From Acinetobacter genomosp. 15BJ (GTDB lineage: Bacteria; Pseudomonadota; Gammaproteobacteria; Pseudomonadales; Moraxellaceae), in the NCBI RefSeq assembly GCF_000400715.1, contig NZ_KE007347.1, forward strand, positions 1,187,680 to 1,251,679: a stretch of DNA of 64,000 bases, in the 5' to 3' direction. Each line of letters opens with the position of its first letter. Position 1 is the stretch's first letter. The translations under genes were made by a program, and so were the position numbers. Of this stretch, positions 35,134-44,866 are shown piece by piece. The notes beneath the pieces are model-generated. The model did not search any database, had not been told where the DNA came from, and saw only the letters and a program-made list of their open reading frames with translations.

Positions 35134-35159
35134 AAAAACCGCTGTGAAGCCCACAGCGG
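35134..35159 (-). terminator. Terminator of the SDR gene
   Basis: On the minus strand CCGCTGTG and CACAGCGG arms with a 5-nt loop are followed by five T. Confidence 0.88.
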
Positions 35160-35202
35160 CTTTACATAAAATCAGATCTTGATGTCCTAATTAAAATAAA
35201 AA

Positions 35203-35973
35203 TTACTTCGCCGCCATACGGATTGCACCGTCTAAACGGATTACCTCACCATTCAAATAGGAATTTTCAGCAATATGTGCCACTAAGCGCGCGAACTCTT
35301 CTGGGCGACCTAAACGTGATGGATAAGGCACCATTTGTCCTAAAGCATCTTGCACATTTTGAGGCAAACCTTTCAACATTGGAGTTTCCATAATCCCTGG
35401 GGCAATGGTCATGACACGGATACCATGCCGCGCTAACTCTCGTGCAATCGGTAAAGTCATCGCCACCACAGCACCTTTTGATGCAGAATAAGCCGCTTGT
35501 CCAATCTGACCATCAAAGGCAGCCACTGACGCGGTATTCACAATCACGCCACGATCTTCGTCACCTTCTGCAACGGTATTTTTACTCATCGCATCTGCTG
35601 CAAAACGTAGCATATTGAATGTCCCTGTGACATTGATATGCAAGGTTTTTGAGAACATGGCCAAATCATGTACGCCGTCTTTACCGACGACTTTTGCAGA
35701 GGGGCCAATGCCTGCACAATTGATCAGACCATAAACACTGCCATGTTTCGCCAATACATCTTTAAAAAACTGCTCTGCCGCAGCTTCATCAGTCACATCC
35801 AGTTTTACAAATTCTGCTTGAGCACCTAATGTCTGCGCTTGTTGTTCCCCAGCGTCGACATTCATATCGACCAAAGTGACAGAAGCCCCCTTTTCTACTA
35901 AATATTCCGCTGTTGCTGCGCCTAGACCCGAACCGCCACCTGTAATAACAAAATGTTTTCCCTGAATTTTCAT
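35203..35973 (-). CDS. SDR-family dehydrogenase, 3-hydroxyacyl-CoA dehydrogenase type 2-like
   Basis: A 256-aa NAD(P)-dependent short-chain dehydrogenase. The cofactor loop is TGGGSGLGAATAEYL, the strand-4 motif NCAGIGP, the serine in NTASVAAFDGQIGQ and the catalytic YSASKGA. The overall pattern, with VNTASVAAFDGQIGQAAYSA, matches human HSD17B10-like bacterial enzymes that oxidise 3-hydroxyacyl-CoA in beta-oxidation of branched or short acids. A divergent AraC-type regulator suggests control by a fatty-acid-derived signal. Confidence 0.85.
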   Translation of the reverse strand: MKIQGKHFVITGGGSGLGAATAEYLVEKGASVTLVDMNVDAGEQQAQTLGAQAEFVKLDVTDEAAAEQFFKDVLAKHGSVYGLINCAGIGPSAKVVGKDGVHDLAMFSKTLHINVTGTFNMLRFAADAMSKNTVAEGDEDRGVIVNTASVAAFDGQIGQAAYSASKGAVVAMTLPIARELARHGIRVMTIAPGIMETPMLKGLPQNVQDALGQMVPYPSRLGRPEEFARLVAHIAENSYLNGEVIRLDGAIRMAAK

Positions 35974-36049
35974 TTACGTTTCCTATCAAATTAAAGATAT
36001 AAATTTTTATAACTAAGCCTAAAGGCAAGTTTTTTCCGATACAATTTCA

Positions 36050-36076
36050 AAAAGTCGCAAATTTGCTGCGGCTTTT
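36050..36076. promoter_or_regulatory. Inverted repeat in the SDR / AraC divergent region
   Basis: AAAAGTCGCA (36050-36059) and TGCGGCTTTT (36067-36076) are reverse complements at 9 of 10 positions, with a 7-nt spacer. They sit about 40 bp before the AraC-type start and 75 bp before the SDR start, so an operator role is plausible. Confidence 0.4.
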
Positions 36077-36116
36077 GAGCATTCGATTTCATTTTTCTCC
36101 TGTATTTTATTGATAT

Positions 36117-37175
36117 ATGAACAAAAATCTCAACCTCGATCTTAATTCGGCTAAGGACACCATTTCAAATGCTTTAATTCGTGAAGCGTTGAGTGTTGCG
36201 GCAAGTCGTGGGTTGAATATTGTCAATATCGCCAATCGAGCAGGTATTTCAGCAGAGTTATTGACTTCCTCCAAGGCACGAGTTCCCGTGACCCAATGTG
36301 CACAGTTATGGATCGAGCTTGCGGAAAGTATGAATGATGAATTTCTCGGTATGGACACTCATCCCATGCGCCGAGGCAGTTATAGCCTATTAGCAAAATT
36401 AGCTTTCAATGCTGAAACCCTTGAGCAAGCCATCCACGAGATTTTAAAATTTTTAAGTTTGGTGCTTGATGATATTCGGGGTGAGTTGGTACAACGTGGC
36501 GCTAAAGCCTATCTGATCTTGCATGATCGTGAGCATCCCAAACGGATGTTTACTTATTCTACCTATTTAATGTTGGTGCATAGTCTGATGTGCTGGTTGA
36601 GTGATCAACGCATTGGCTTTCATAAAATGAGTTTTAGATGCCACCCACCTGTGGAAATCCAAGATTATCGGGTACGGTTTTGCGAAAACATTCAATTTAA
36701 TGCCGAGCAAAACCAAATCGAGTTTGACGCGCATTATCTCAAGCATAAAATCAAAAAAGATAAACAAGCGCTCAAGGATTTTCTCAAACACACACCTTAT
36801 AACCTAATTGTACGCTTTAAAAATGAGAACTCGTTAAGCTTACAGATCCGTCGTCAACTGCTGTTACAACCACCATCACAATGGGATGAGCTAAAAGAGA
36901 TTGCGCAGCAACTGAATATGTCGACTGCTACCATTCAACGTCGTTTAAAGCAAGAAGGTGTCAGTTATCAACAGCTTAAAAATGACATTCGCTGTGATAT
37001 TGCCATTGAACGACTCAGCAAAACGAATGATTCAATCCAGAACATCAGTGATGATTTGCATTTCCATGACCCAAGTGCGTTCCATCGTGCCTTTAAAAAA
37101 TGGACGGGGGTCAGTCCGGGCAGCTATAGGAAGTCTTCACCCAATAAAAAGAAACGGTTGGGTCATTTAGAATAA
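36117..37175 (+). CDS. AraC-family transcriptional regulator (arabinose-binding-domain type)
   Basis: A 352-aa regulator related in layout to the one at 32773. The N-terminal domain (GLNIVNIANRAGISAELL then FLGMDTHPMRRGSYSLLAKL) is of the OruR type, and the C-terminal HTH pair contains IAQQLNMSTATIQRRLKQEG and ISDDLHFHDPSAFHRAFKKW, ending in G-V-S-P-G-S-Y-R. It is divergent from the SDR gene, which is its likely target. The following PaiB gene is 15 nt downstream and cotranscribed. Confidence 0.88.
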   Translation: MNKNLNLDLNSAKDTISNALIREALSVAASRGLNIVNIANRAGISAELLTSSKARVPVTQCAQLWIELAESMNDEFLGMDTHPMRRGSYSLLAKLAFNAETLEQAIHEILKFLSLVLDDIRGELVQRGAKAYLILHDREHPKRMFTYSTYLMLVHSLMCWLSDQRIGFHKMSFRCHPPVEIQDYRVRFCENIQFNAEQNQIEFDAHYLKHKIKKDKQALKDFLKHTPYNLIVRFKNENSLSLQIRRQLLLQPPSQWDELKEIAQQLNMSTATIQRRLKQEGVSYQQLKNDIRCDIAIERLSKTNDSIQNISDDLHFHDPSAFHRAFKKWTGVSPGSYRKSSPNKKKRLGHLE

Positions 37176-37190
37176 TCGAAGGAGTAGACA

Positions 37191-37823
37191 ATGTATTTGC
37201 CTGAAATATTTGAAGAAACAGATCTTGAAAAATTATACCAACTGATTCAGGACTACCCTTTTGCCACACTGATAAGTCATAGTGCTGAGGGCTTAGAAGC
37301 CAATCATTTACCCTTTCATTTATTGCGTGATGAGCACAGCCAAACAGCGACACTGATTGCACATATTGCCAAGAATAATCCGCTACATACTCAAATTGAA
37401 AATGGTGCAGCGGTCTTGATTATTTTTCAGGGTGAGCAAGGTTATATCTCACCGAATTGGTATCCGAGCAAGCAACAACACCATCAACATGTACCAACAT
37501 GGAACTATCAAGTGGTTCACGTCAAAGGATGTATCAATTTCTTACATGGTGAAAAAGCGTTACGCGGCATCTTGGCTAGATTGACACGTACCCATGAAGC
37601 CAAACAAGCAAAGCCATGGAAAATGTCAGATGCACCAGACGAATATATTGCTCAGGAACTGCAAGGCATTGTTGGGATCGAAATTCCGATTTCACACCTT
37701 ACAGGAAAGTTTAAACTCAGCCAAAATCGGGAAAAGCCAGATGCTTTAGGCGTGGTGGATGGACTGCAACAACAAGGTGAAAGCCGTTTAGCCAATGCAG
37801 TACAGCAATATATTCAAGATTAA
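37191..37823 (+). CDS. paiB: PaiB-family FMN-binding protein
   Basis: A 210-aa split-barrel flavin/heme-type protein of the PaiB (transcriptional regulator PaiB / PF04299) family. Signatures are MYLPEIFEETDLEKLYQLI at the start, LEANHLPFHL, VLIIFQGEQGYISPNWYPSK and GIVGIEIPISHLTGKFKLSQN. Despite the historical name (negative transcriptional regulator), there is no DNA-binding domain in view. Its 3' end overlaps the convergent prmC gene by 4 bp. Confidence 0.9.
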   Translation: MYLPEIFEETDLEKLYQLIQDYPFATLISHSAEGLEANHLPFHLLRDEHSQTATLIAHIAKNNPLHTQIENGAAVLIIFQGEQGYISPNWYPSKQQHHQHVPTWNYQVVHVKGCINFLHGEKALRGILARLTRTHEAKQAKPWKMSDAPDEYIAQELQGIVGIEIPISHLTGKFKLSQNREKPDALGVVDGLQQQGESRLANAVQQYIQD

Positions 37824-38638
37824 GCCTGCTTTTGTCCCAGACTGACCCGATCATTACCACCATAATCCTTGATAGTTTGGATCTGTTCAAAACCTAACTG
37901 TTCAAAGATTTCACATACTGCTGACCCTTGATCATAACCATGTTCAAGCACAATCCAGCCATTCGGTTTAAGCCAGTCTTGACCTTGGGTAATGATAATT
38001 TCAATATCTGCCATACCCTGCTTATCTGCAATCAATGCGCGCTCAGGTTCAGACTTGAGCTTTTGCATATGCACATCGTCAGGATCGATATATGGCGGAT
38101 TCGATACAATCAGATCAAACTGTTGCTGTTCTAAAGCTTCAAACCAAGCGCCACAAGCAAACTTGACCTGCATGAGACCGTGTCGCACGGCATTGTCCTG
38201 CGCTACGTCTAAAGTCGGTTCATAGATATCAGTTGCAGTGACTTGCCACTGTGGACGCTCACTCGCAAGTGCCAAAGCAATCGCACCCGTGCCTGTACCT
38301 AGGTCAACAATATTGGCTTGTGAATTTAATGGCAGTTTTAACACCGTTTCCACAAGGATTTCGGTATCTGGACGTGGTACCAAAGTGTCATGTGTTACTT
38401 TTAAATCGAGCGTCCAGAAAGGTTGAGAACCAATGACATAAGCCAAAGGTTCACCCTGTTCAATACGAGCCAGCCCATCTAAATAAGCTTGCTCCTGCAT
38501 TTCCGTCAATTCTTGCTCAAGTCTTAATTTAAGTTCTAAGGCATTAATCCCCAAAATATGTTCGAGTAGCCATGCCGCCTCTTGACGTTCATAGCTATCA
38601 ATTTCACCTTTAATCTCTAAGGCTTGAGCAATATTCAT
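37820..38638 (-). CDS. prmC: Release factor glutamine methyltransferase
   Basis: Methylates the glutamine of the GGQ motif of RF1 and RF2. The 272-aa protein has the N-terminal helical domain, the SAM-binding VDLGTGTGAIALALA and the catalytic NPPY in IVSNPPYIDPDD. The start overlaps the last base of the prfA stop codon, the usual prfA-prmC operon, so enzyme and substrate are made together. Confidence 0.96.
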   Translation of the reverse strand: MNIAQALEIKGEIDSYERQEAAWLLEHILGINALELKLRLEQELTEMQEQAYLDGLARIEQGEPLAYVIGSQPFWTLDLKVTHDTLVPRPDTEILVETVLKLPLNSQANIVDLGTGTGAIALALASERPQWQVTATDIYEPTLDVAQDNAVRHGLMQVKFACGAWFEALEQQQFDLIVSNPPYIDPDDVHMQKLKSEPERALIADKQGMADIEIIITQGQDWLKPNGWIVLEHGYDQGSAVCEIFEQLGFEQIQTIKDYGGNDRVSLGQKQA

Positions 38639-39726
38639 TAGCCGCCATTTTCCTGTGCAAGCATCGCCAACTGATCCGCCTGATATTCACGATGCAAACT
38701 ATCCAGCAATTCAGTTAAATCACCTTCCATAATCGCATCTAACTTATATAAGGTCAGGTTAATACGGTGATCGGTCATACGACCTTGTGGGTAATTATAG
38801 GTACGTATACGCTCTGAACGGTCACCTGAACCAACCAAGTCACGGCGCATTTCTGAGGTTGCTGCATCAGCCGCCGCACGTTTCGCATTTTCTAAACGTG
38901 AGACTAACAAAGCCATGGCTTTGGCTTTGTTCTTATGTTGTGAACGTTCTTCCTGACATTCCACCACCACACCTGATGGTATATGGGTAATACGCACCGC
39001 TGAATCGGTTTTGTTAATGTGCTGACCACCCGCACCTGATGCACGGTAAGTATCAATACGCAAATCGGCAGGGTTGATTTCGACTGTGGTATCTACATCG
39101 ACTTCTGGCAGAATCGCAACCGTACAAGCCGAAGTATGTACACGACCTTGTGATTCCGTTGCAGGAACACGTTGTACACGGTGTGCACCACTCTCAAATT
39201 TCAAACGACCATAAACGCCTTCGCCGTCAATACGACAAATGATTTCTTTATAGCCACCATGCTCACCTTCATTTTCAGAAAGCACTTCAATACGCCAACC
39301 TTGTGTTTCAGCGTATTTGCTATACATGCGGAATAAATCACCCGAGAAGATCGCAGCTTCATCACCGCCTGTCCCAGCACGAACCTCAAGATAGGCTGCA
39401 TTGGCGTCATTTGGATCTTTCGGAATCATCAACACATTCAATTGCTCTTCAAGTGCAACCAACAGTGCTTTATTTTCTTTGATTTCTTCCTCGGCCATGT
39501 CTTTGAAATCAGGATCTGATTTCATCGTTTCAGCCGTTTCGATATCTTCTTCTGCTTGACGATATTTGCTCCAAACCTCGGTGATTTCGGTTAAATCATT
39601 GTGTTCACGGGACAGTTTACGAAAACGTTTATTGTCCGAAATTACTTCTACATCAGCGAGTAATGCAGTCAGCTCTTCATGACGATCACAAAGTTGATCG
39701 AGTCTTAAACGGAGTGATGCTTTCAT
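38638..39726 (-). CDS. prfA: Peptide chain release factor 1
   Basis: A 362-aa release factor reading UAA and UAG. It has the GGQ motif in [14 protein letters not shown] and the PxT codon-recognition tripeptide in [12 protein letters not shown] (P-A-T, i.e. RF1 type). It is first in a two-gene operon with prmC. Confidence 0.97.
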   Translation of the reverse strand: MKASLRLRLDQLCDRHEELTALLADVEVISDNKRFRKLSREHNDLTEITEVWSKYRQAEEDIETAETMKSDPDFKDMAEEEIKENKALLVALEEQLNVLMIPKDPNDANAAYLEVRAGTGGDEAAIFSGDLFRMYSKYAETQGWRIEVLSENEGEHGGYKEIICRIDGEGVYGRLKFESGAHRVQRVPATESQGRVHTSACTVAILPEVDVDTTVEINPADLRIDTYRASGAGGQHINKTDSAVRITHIPSGVVVECQEERSQHKNKAKAMALLVSRLENAKRAAADAATSEMRRDLVGSGDRSERIRTYNYPQGRMTDHRINLTLYKLDAIMEGDLTELLDSLHREYQADQLAMLAQENGG

Positions 39727-39964
39727 GGGCGGAATATCTCAAAATCTAAAGACTCAGTGCCAATGAAGCACGAGCAAAATCAAAAAATTGCGCATAGTTT
39801 ACAGACTCTACTGCTTAAAAGACATAGAGAATCAGGGGAACTTACTATTCCTCCTCCATTTCATCACAAATTGTTCAGTTTTAGTTTTCATTGCTTGTTC
39901 TCTGATCAAGGCTTATATATAAATAATGAAGGACAAATAGAAAGATAAAACAACAGGATAATCT

Positions 39965-40432
39965 ATGAATAATTTTATAAACCGTCCCACCTCAGCCTTT
40001 ATCGCTGCAAGCTGGGTGGCCTTACTCGCAGGTGGCGTTGGCTTTATGATTGGTCTATGGAATACCAATATGCCCTTGCATGAAAAAGGCTATTATCTTG
40101 TGATTTTGCTTTACGGACTTTTTTCCGCGGCTTCTTTACAGAAAACTGTTCGTGACCAACTCGAAGAAATTCCCGTTACAGCGATTTACTATGGACTATG
40201 TTGGGCTTCGATGGCACTTTGTATTGGTCTATTATTGGTGAGCTTATGGAATGCAGAACTCAGCATGAGTGAAAAAGGCTTTTACATCATGTCCTTCTTA
40301 TTAAGTCTGTTTGGCGTGGTAGCAACCCAAAAGAATATCCGTGACTTAAACTATCTACGTTTGCAAACTGAACTGAATCCTCGCCAGCTCAAACTTGAAG
40401 AACAAATCAGCAAAGACGATCAATTAGATTAA
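39965..40432 (+). CDS. YiaA/YiaB-family inner-membrane protein, two domains
   Basis: A 155-aa protein with two repeats of the YiaAB domain: each has a pair of hydrophobic helices around a charged turn ending in NMPLHEKGYY (first) and AELSMSEKGFY (second). There are four membrane spans in total and a charged C-terminal tail. Function is unknown. It has its own terminator. Confidence 0.85.
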   Translation: MNNFINRPTSAFIAASWVALLAGGVGFMIGLWNTNMPLHEKGYYLVILLYGLFSAASLQKTVRDQLEEIPVTAIYYGLCWASMALCIGLLLVSLWNAELSMSEKGFYIMSFLLSLFGVVATQKNIRDLNYLRLQTELNPRQLKLEEQISKDDQLD

Positions 40433-40442
40433 TTAAAGAATG

Positions 40443-40475
40443 AATGGAACCTTAAAATAAGGTTCCATTGTTTTT
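40443..40475 (+). terminator. Terminator after the YiaA/B gene
   Basis: Eleven-bp arms AATGGAACCTT / AAGGTTCCATT with a 5-nt loop and a GTTTTT tail. Confidence 0.88.
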
Positions 40476-40669
40476 GTGCAGTGATTAACTATCTTATTGT
40501 TTAATCGAACTTAACCCTCATTCTTCAACATCCTCAGCAACAAAACACTACAATCCAGACACTAAAGAGTAATAATTCAGGAAAGCTTCTCCACACTTCC
40601 ATATGCAAATTTTGTTACATTTGCAGCCATGAAAAAGAGGTCCGCCATGTTTCGGACACGGAGTCAAAA

Positions 40670-41098
40670 ATGAAATTAAATGCTTGGTTATGTGCTGCTG
40701 TTTTTGCGAGCTCATCATTGGTTACTGCTGCTCATGCTGATAATGCAACCCGTGTTGCTGCGACGTCTGCGCTTGGTAGTGTTGTAGGTACAGCAATTGG
40801 TAAAGAAATGGGTGGAAACAGCGGCGCAATGATTGGCTCTGCACTCGGTGGTGCTGGTGGTGCGGCAGCTGCAAGTAGCAAACGTACACGTACTGAAGCT
40901 GCCATTGGTGGTGGTCTAGGTGGCGTTGGTGGTTATACTGTAGGCAAAAACCTGGGTGGCACTACAGGTGGTTATATTGGTGCTGCTGCTGGCGCGGCGG
41001 GTGGTTCTGCTCTAGGCCGTAAAGTCGGTCAAGACCGTGACTATGACAATTACCAGTCTAAAAAATACAAGAAAAAAAGAAAACATCGTCATCACTAA
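40670..41098 (+). CDS. Glycine-zipper membrane-associated exported protein
   Basis: A 142-aa protein with a signal peptide (cleavage after AAHA). Three glycine-zipper helices follow, with GxxxG spacing (SALGSVVGTAIGKEMGG, MIGSALGGAGGAAAA, GGYIGAAAGAAGGSALG). The tail is very basic (KKYKKKRKHRHH). Glycine-zipper proteins insert or oligomerise in the outer membrane, and the basic tail could contact lipopolysaccharide or peptidoglycan (inference). Length and pattern resemble Acinetobacter YMGG-like proteins. Confidence 0.78.
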   Translation: MKLNAWLCAAVFASSSLVTAAHADNATRVAATSALGSVVGTAIGKEMGGNSGAMIGSALGGAGGAAAASSKRTRTEAAIGGGLGGVGGYTVGKNLGGTTGGYIGAAAGAAGGSALGRKVGQDRDYDNYQSKKYKKKRKHRHH

Positions 41099-41102
41099 TT
41101 CT

Positions 41103-41128
41103 AAAAAGCACCTTCGGGTGCTTTTTTA
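41103..41128 (+). terminator. Strong terminator with UUCG tetraloop
   Basis: Ten-bp arms AAAAAGCACC / GGTGCTTTTT closing a TTCG loop. Confidence 0.93.
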
Positions 41129-41243
41129 TGGCCTAGATTTTCCCTAAACATCAATAAAATCCTGAGCAAAATGCTAGGTTGAATCCTTATGCTGAACTTT
41201 CTAGAATAATCCCTTATTTTCCATATGCCTTTTATTCTGCATC

Positions 41244-42611
41244 ATGAATACTGAATTACTCTCTCCTGCTGGTTCACTTAAAAATATGCGTTATGCCTTT
41301 GCTTATGGTGCCGATGCCGTTTATGCAGGTCAACCACGTTATAGCTTACGCGTGCGCAACAATGAATTTGACCATGACAATTTAAAAATCGGGATTGAAG
41401 AGGCACATGCCCTAAGCAAAAAATTTTATGTGGTGGTCAATATCCAGCCACATAACAGCAAACTAAAAAACTTTATCCGAGATATCGAACCGATTATTGC
41501 CATGCAACCTGATGCGCTGATTATGTCAGACCCCGGTTTGATTATGTTAGTACGTGAACATTTCCCTGAGATGCAGATTCATCTATCGGTACAGGCCAAT
41601 GCGATCAATTGGGCCACAGTAAAATTCTGGAAAGACTATGGTCTAAGTCGCGTGATCTTGTCACGAGAACTTTCGCTCGAAGAAATAGAAGAAATCCAGA
41701 AATATGTCCCAGACATTGAATTGGAAGTGTTTGTACATGGTGCACTGTGTATGGCTTATTCAGGACGTTGCCTGCTATCAGGCTATATGAATAAACGTGA
41801 TGCCAATCAAGGCGCCTGTACCAATGCCTGTCGTTGGGACTATAAAATCCACACAGCGCAAGAAGATGCCAATGGTGATGTCATTCCTGTTCAGCAGGTC
41901 GCTACTCAACAGCAATGTTGCTCAAAGACATCTAACAACACGGATACGGCGCAAACTGTTTTGGTGCAGCGTAATAAAGAAGACATGTTTGCTGCTGAAG
42001 AAGATGAGCATGGCACTTACTTCATGAACTCCAAAGACCTCCGCGCAGTGCAGCATGTGGAACGTCTGACTCAAATGGGAGTCGCTTCTTTAAAGATTGA
42101 AGGCCGGACTAAATCTTATTTTTATTGTGCCCGTACTGCACAGATTTACCGTAAAGCTATTGATGATGCGCTAGTGGGTAAAGAGTTTGATCCTAGCTTG
42201 ATGACACAACTGGAAGGATTGGCCAATCGTGGTTATACCGAAGGCTTCTTGCGTCGCCATGTGCATAGCGATTATCAAAATTATACCGATGGTTCATCAC
42301 ATTTTGACTATCAACAATTTTGCGGTGAAGTGATTGAACGCAATGGCGACTATATCCGAATTGAGGTTAAAAACCGCTTTATGGTTGGTGATTCACTTGA
42401 ATTGATGACACCTAAAGGCAATATCAACTTTAAATTAGAACAAATGCGTGATCTTAAAGGCAATGCCATTGAAAATGCCAAGGGCTCAGGACATATCGTC
42501 GAAATTCCATTTTCCCCAGAAGTCGATATTGAATATGCACTCTTGATCCGTAATTTGCCACACGCCACAACCGAGTTGCAATCTGTAGCGCTTGCCTATT
42601 CGGCCCATTAA
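41244..42611 (+). CDS. trhP: tRNA 5-hydroxyuridine synthesis protein TrhP (YegQ, peptidase U32 family)
   Basis: A 455-aa U32-family protein required for prephenate-dependent hydroxylation of U34 in tRNAs. The N-terminus MNTELLSPAGSLKNMRYAFAYGADAVYAG is the family start. The U32 signature is EVFVHGALCMAYSGRCLLSGYM, followed by ANQGACTNACRWDY, which carries further cysteines of the probable Fe-S site. A 30-residue polar segment (about residues 215-240, with QQQCCSKTSNN) is a typical insert of the YegQ group. It directly precedes the ferredoxin gene, a conserved pairing. Confidence 0.93.
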   Translation: MNTELLSPAGSLKNMRYAFAYGADAVYAGQPRYSLRVRNNEFDHDNLKIGIEEAHALSKKFYVVVNIQPHNSKLKNFIRDIEPIIAMQPDALIMSDPGLIMLVREHFPEMQIHLSVQANAINWATVKFWKDYGLSRVILSRELSLEEIEEIQKYVPDIELEVFVHGALCMAYSGRCLLSGYMNKRDANQGACTNACRWDYKIHTAQEDANGDVIPVQQVATQQQCCSKTSNNTDTAQTVLVQRNKEDMFAAEEDEHGTYFMNSKDLRAVQHVERLTQMGVASLKIEGRTKSYFYCARTAQIYRKAIDDALVGKEFDPSLMTQLEGLANRGYTEGFLRRHVHSDYQNYTDGSSHFDYQQFCGEVIERNGDYIRIEVKNRFMVGDSLELMTPKGNINFKLEQMRDLKGNAIENAKGSGHIVEIPFSPEVDIEYALLIRNLPHATTELQSVALAYSAH

Positions 42612-42612
42612 T

Positions 42613-42867
42613 ATGGCACTCATCATTACCAATGCATGTATCAATTGTGATATGTGCTTGCCTGAATGTCCCAATCAAGCGATTGATGAAGGTGCAAAAG
42701 TCTATGAAATCGATCCAGAACGTTGCACTGAATGCATCGGTTTATATACAGCACCCACTTGCCTTGCTGTCTGTCCCATCGATTGTATCCAGCCTGACCC
42801 AGCGTGGCTGGAATCTCCTGATCAGCTGCTGATAAAATTCAATAATCTCAATCTATTCAAACATTAA
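42613..42867 (+). CDS. yfhL: YfhL-family 4Fe-4S dicluster ferredoxin
   Basis: An 84-aa ferredoxin starting MALIITNACINCDMCLPECPNQAI. The first cluster motif is CINCDMCLPECPN, the second RCTECIGLYTAPTCLAVCP with the insertion typical of the YfhL/Alv group. The ATG at 42613 is chosen over 42592 because the homologous N-terminus begins there. The start is 1 nt past the trhP stop, so the two are translationally coupled. It probably supplies electrons to the tRNA hydroxylation system (inference). Confidence 0.9.
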   Translation: MALIITNACINCDMCLPECPNQAIDEGAKVYEIDPERCTECIGLYTAPTCLAVCPIDCIQPDPAWLESPDQLLIKFNNLNLFKH

Positions 42868-42994
42868 ATACGCACATCGATATAGGCGAAAACACATTAA
42901 AAACGTTACAAAGCGCCTATCTCGCTTCTCAATGACCGTACTTCATCCTGATTTTGCTATTCAGCATCTGCACTGGCATCAAAATTGCTAACTA

Positions 42995-43022
42995 GTATTA
43001 CGTTTTATTCAATTAGTATTAC
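42995..43022. promoter_or_regulatory. NikR-type operator C, upstream of the guanidine-cluster permease
   Basis: GTATTAC at 42995-43001 and again at 43016-43022 form a 28-bp GTATTA-N16-TATTAC-type site, ending 15 nt before the permease ATG. A possible promoter (TTGCTA at 42985, TTCAAT at 43008) overlaps it. The same element occurs at 49792-49819 and 55146-55173. Confidence 0.7.
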
Positions 43023-43037
43023 TACGGGTGTGCACCT

Positions 43038-43973
43038 ATGCATCATTCAGTATTGTCAAAAAGGAAAAAGCTTTACTTGAGTTTGGGATCTTTTCTGATT
43101 CCCATCTTAATCTGGAGCTGTGTCAGTTACTTGCCTTTTATCTGGCATCCACAAGTTCAAATTACCGATGCAGGCTCAGCCACTTATCTACAGGCAGGCA
43201 CCCGAATAGATAAGCAAGCTTATTATGCAGAGGCTCAAGATGCCGTCAATCAAGGTAAAACACCGCCTACAGGTATTCTGGTCAATCCGATTTATCTGCC
43301 AGCACCACATCAAGTGGCGAAAGCCCTGTTTACTTCGTTTACCACGCCACCTCAGCAGGCTGACGCACCTTGGTTACATCAAAGCTTGTGGCACAGTATC
43401 AAGATTGTATTTACGGCGTTTTTTATCTCCTCCTTGATCGGAGTGCCGCTTGGTATCCTCTGTGGTTTTTCCAATACCATTTCCAAGCTAACTGAACCCT
43501 TTGTCGAGTTCTTTCGCTACCTGCCTGCACCTGCCTTTGGGGCATTGGCTGTGGCGATTTTAGGTATTAATGATGCCCCGAAAATTGCCATTATTGTGAT
43601 TGGTACACTATTTCAGCAAATTTTGATCATTGCCAATACCACCCGAATGGTTGATCGCGGCTTGGTTGAAGCAGGTTATACACTAGGTACCAATAAGCTT
43701 AAAAGCCTGTTCCATGTGGTGATTCCTGCGGCACTGCCTGATATTTATCGTGATCAACGTGTCCTATTGGGTTGGGCTTGGACCTATTTAATTGTGTCGG
43801 AACTGATTGGTGCGACCTCAGGAATTACATGGTTTATTACTCAACAAGCGCGTTATCAAAATTTCGATAATGTTTATGCAGCTATCCTGATTATCGGGGT
43901 GATTGGACTGTTGTGTGATTTGATTTTAATGAAATTGGGCACTTTCCTATTCAAATGGAAAAAAGGAGTATAA
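43038..43973 (+). CDS. ABC transporter permease of the guanidine/urea-carboxylase cluster (SsuC/TauC type)
   Basis: An inner-membrane permease of 311 aa. An N-terminal helix is followed by about 60 periplasmic residues and then the BPD_transp_1 core of five or six helices. The EAA loop is EAGYTLGTNKLKSLFHVVIPAALPDIY. It belongs to the nitrate/sulfonate/taurine-type importers often found beside urea carboxylase genes and ykkC RNAs, where the substrate is thought to be guanidine or a related compound. It is the first gene of a four-gene plus-strand unit; the binding proteins are encoded on the other strand. Confidence 0.85.
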   Translation: MHHSVLSKRKKLYLSLGSFLIPILIWSCVSYLPFIWHPQVQITDAGSATYLQAGTRIDKQAYYAEAQDAVNQGKTPPTGILVNPIYLPAPHQVAKALFTSFTTPPQQADAPWLHQSLWHSIKIVFTAFFISSLIGVPLGILCGFSNTISKLTEPFVEFFRYLPAPAFGALAVAILGINDAPKIAIIVIGTLFQQILIIANTTRMVDRGLVEAGYTLGTNKLKSLFHVVIPAALPDIYRDQRVLLGWAWTYLIVSELIGATSGITWFITQQARYQNFDNVYAAILIIGVIGLLCDLILMKLGTFLFKWKKGV

Positions 43974-43975
43974 AT

Positions 43976-44854
43976 ATGACTGATCTTTTTGATGCTAAAG
44001 CATATTTTGAGCATATTTATACGCGTCCCGTAATGTTGGAAACCAAGCAACTAACGCAAATTTTTCAGCATGGCACATCTGAACGAACCGTACTGAATCA
44101 GATTGATTTGCGTATTCATAAACGTGAGTTTGTCTGTGTGATTGGTCCTTCAGGTTGTGGAAAATCAACCTTAAGCCGAGTGGTTGCAGGCCTAGATGAC
44201 TACCACAGTGGTGAAGTTCTAGTTGAAGGGCAAAAGATTAAAGGCCCAAGTTCGGAACGTGGCATGGTGTTTCAAGGCTATACCTTATTTCCATGGAAAA
44301 CCGTCAAAGAAAATGTGATGTTTGGCCCCTTAATGAAAGGTATCAGTCAAACCCGTGCCGAAGAAATGGCACGTGAATGGATCAATATTATTGGCTTAGA
44401 AAAATATGAAAATCAGTTCCCGCATGAGCTTTCTGGTGGGATGAAACAGCGTGTCGCCATTGCCCGTGCCCTAGTCAATGAACCCAAGATTTTACTCATG
44501 GATGAGCCTTTTGGCGCACTTGACCCCTACACCCGACAAAAAATGCAAAAGCATCTCATGGACTTGTGGCAAAACATTGATATCACTATTTTATTTGTCA
44601 CGCATGATATGGATGAAGCCATTTTACTGGCAGATCGAATTGTAGCCTTAAAAGCCAATCCTGGGAAAGTCAAAGAAATTATCGAAGTCAATTTACCACG
44701 CCCACGAAGCATGGAATTGATGCAGTCGCCTGAATTTAAACAACTACGGCAGCGGGTTGATCTGTTGGTACATCACCAAGAAGAAGCGGTAGATCCCGCT
44801 TTGCAGGATTTACCTCAGATTCCACGTATGACACCTGTCAGTCATAGTGACTAA
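43976..44854 (+). CDS. ABC transporter ATP-binding protein of the guanidine cluster
   Basis: A 292-aa ATPase with Walker [11 protein letters not shown]-loop FQGYTLFPW, signature [10 protein letters not shown] and Walker [13 protein letters not shown]. The start is the ATG at 43976 preceded by AAGGAG; the frame can be extended to 43955, but that would lack this ribosome site. The C-terminal 60 residues ([20 protein letters not shown] onward) extend beyond the core ATPase domain. It energises the permease next to it, whose stop it nearly touches. Confidence 0.9.
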   Translation: MTDLFDAKAYFEHIYTRPVMLETKQLTQIFQHGTSERTVLNQIDLRIHKREFVCVIGPSGCGKSTLSRVVAGLDDYHSGEVLVEGQKIKGPSSERGMVFQGYTLFPWKTVKENVMFGPLMKGISQTRAEEMAREWINIIGLEKYENQFPHELSGGMKQRVAIARALVNEPKILLMDEPFGALDPYTRQKMQKHLMDLWQNIDITILFVTHDMDEAILLADRIVALKANPGKVKEIIEVNLPRPRSMELMQSPEFKQLRQRVDLLVHHQEEAVDPALQDLPQIPRMTPVSHSD

Positions 44855-44866
44855 CAACGATTAGAT

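Noticed and set aside
39757..39948. 63-codon open frame between prfA and the YiaA/B gene
   Set aside because: No ribosome site and low-complexity composition with no recognisable fold. It lies in the divergent promoter region and looks like chance.
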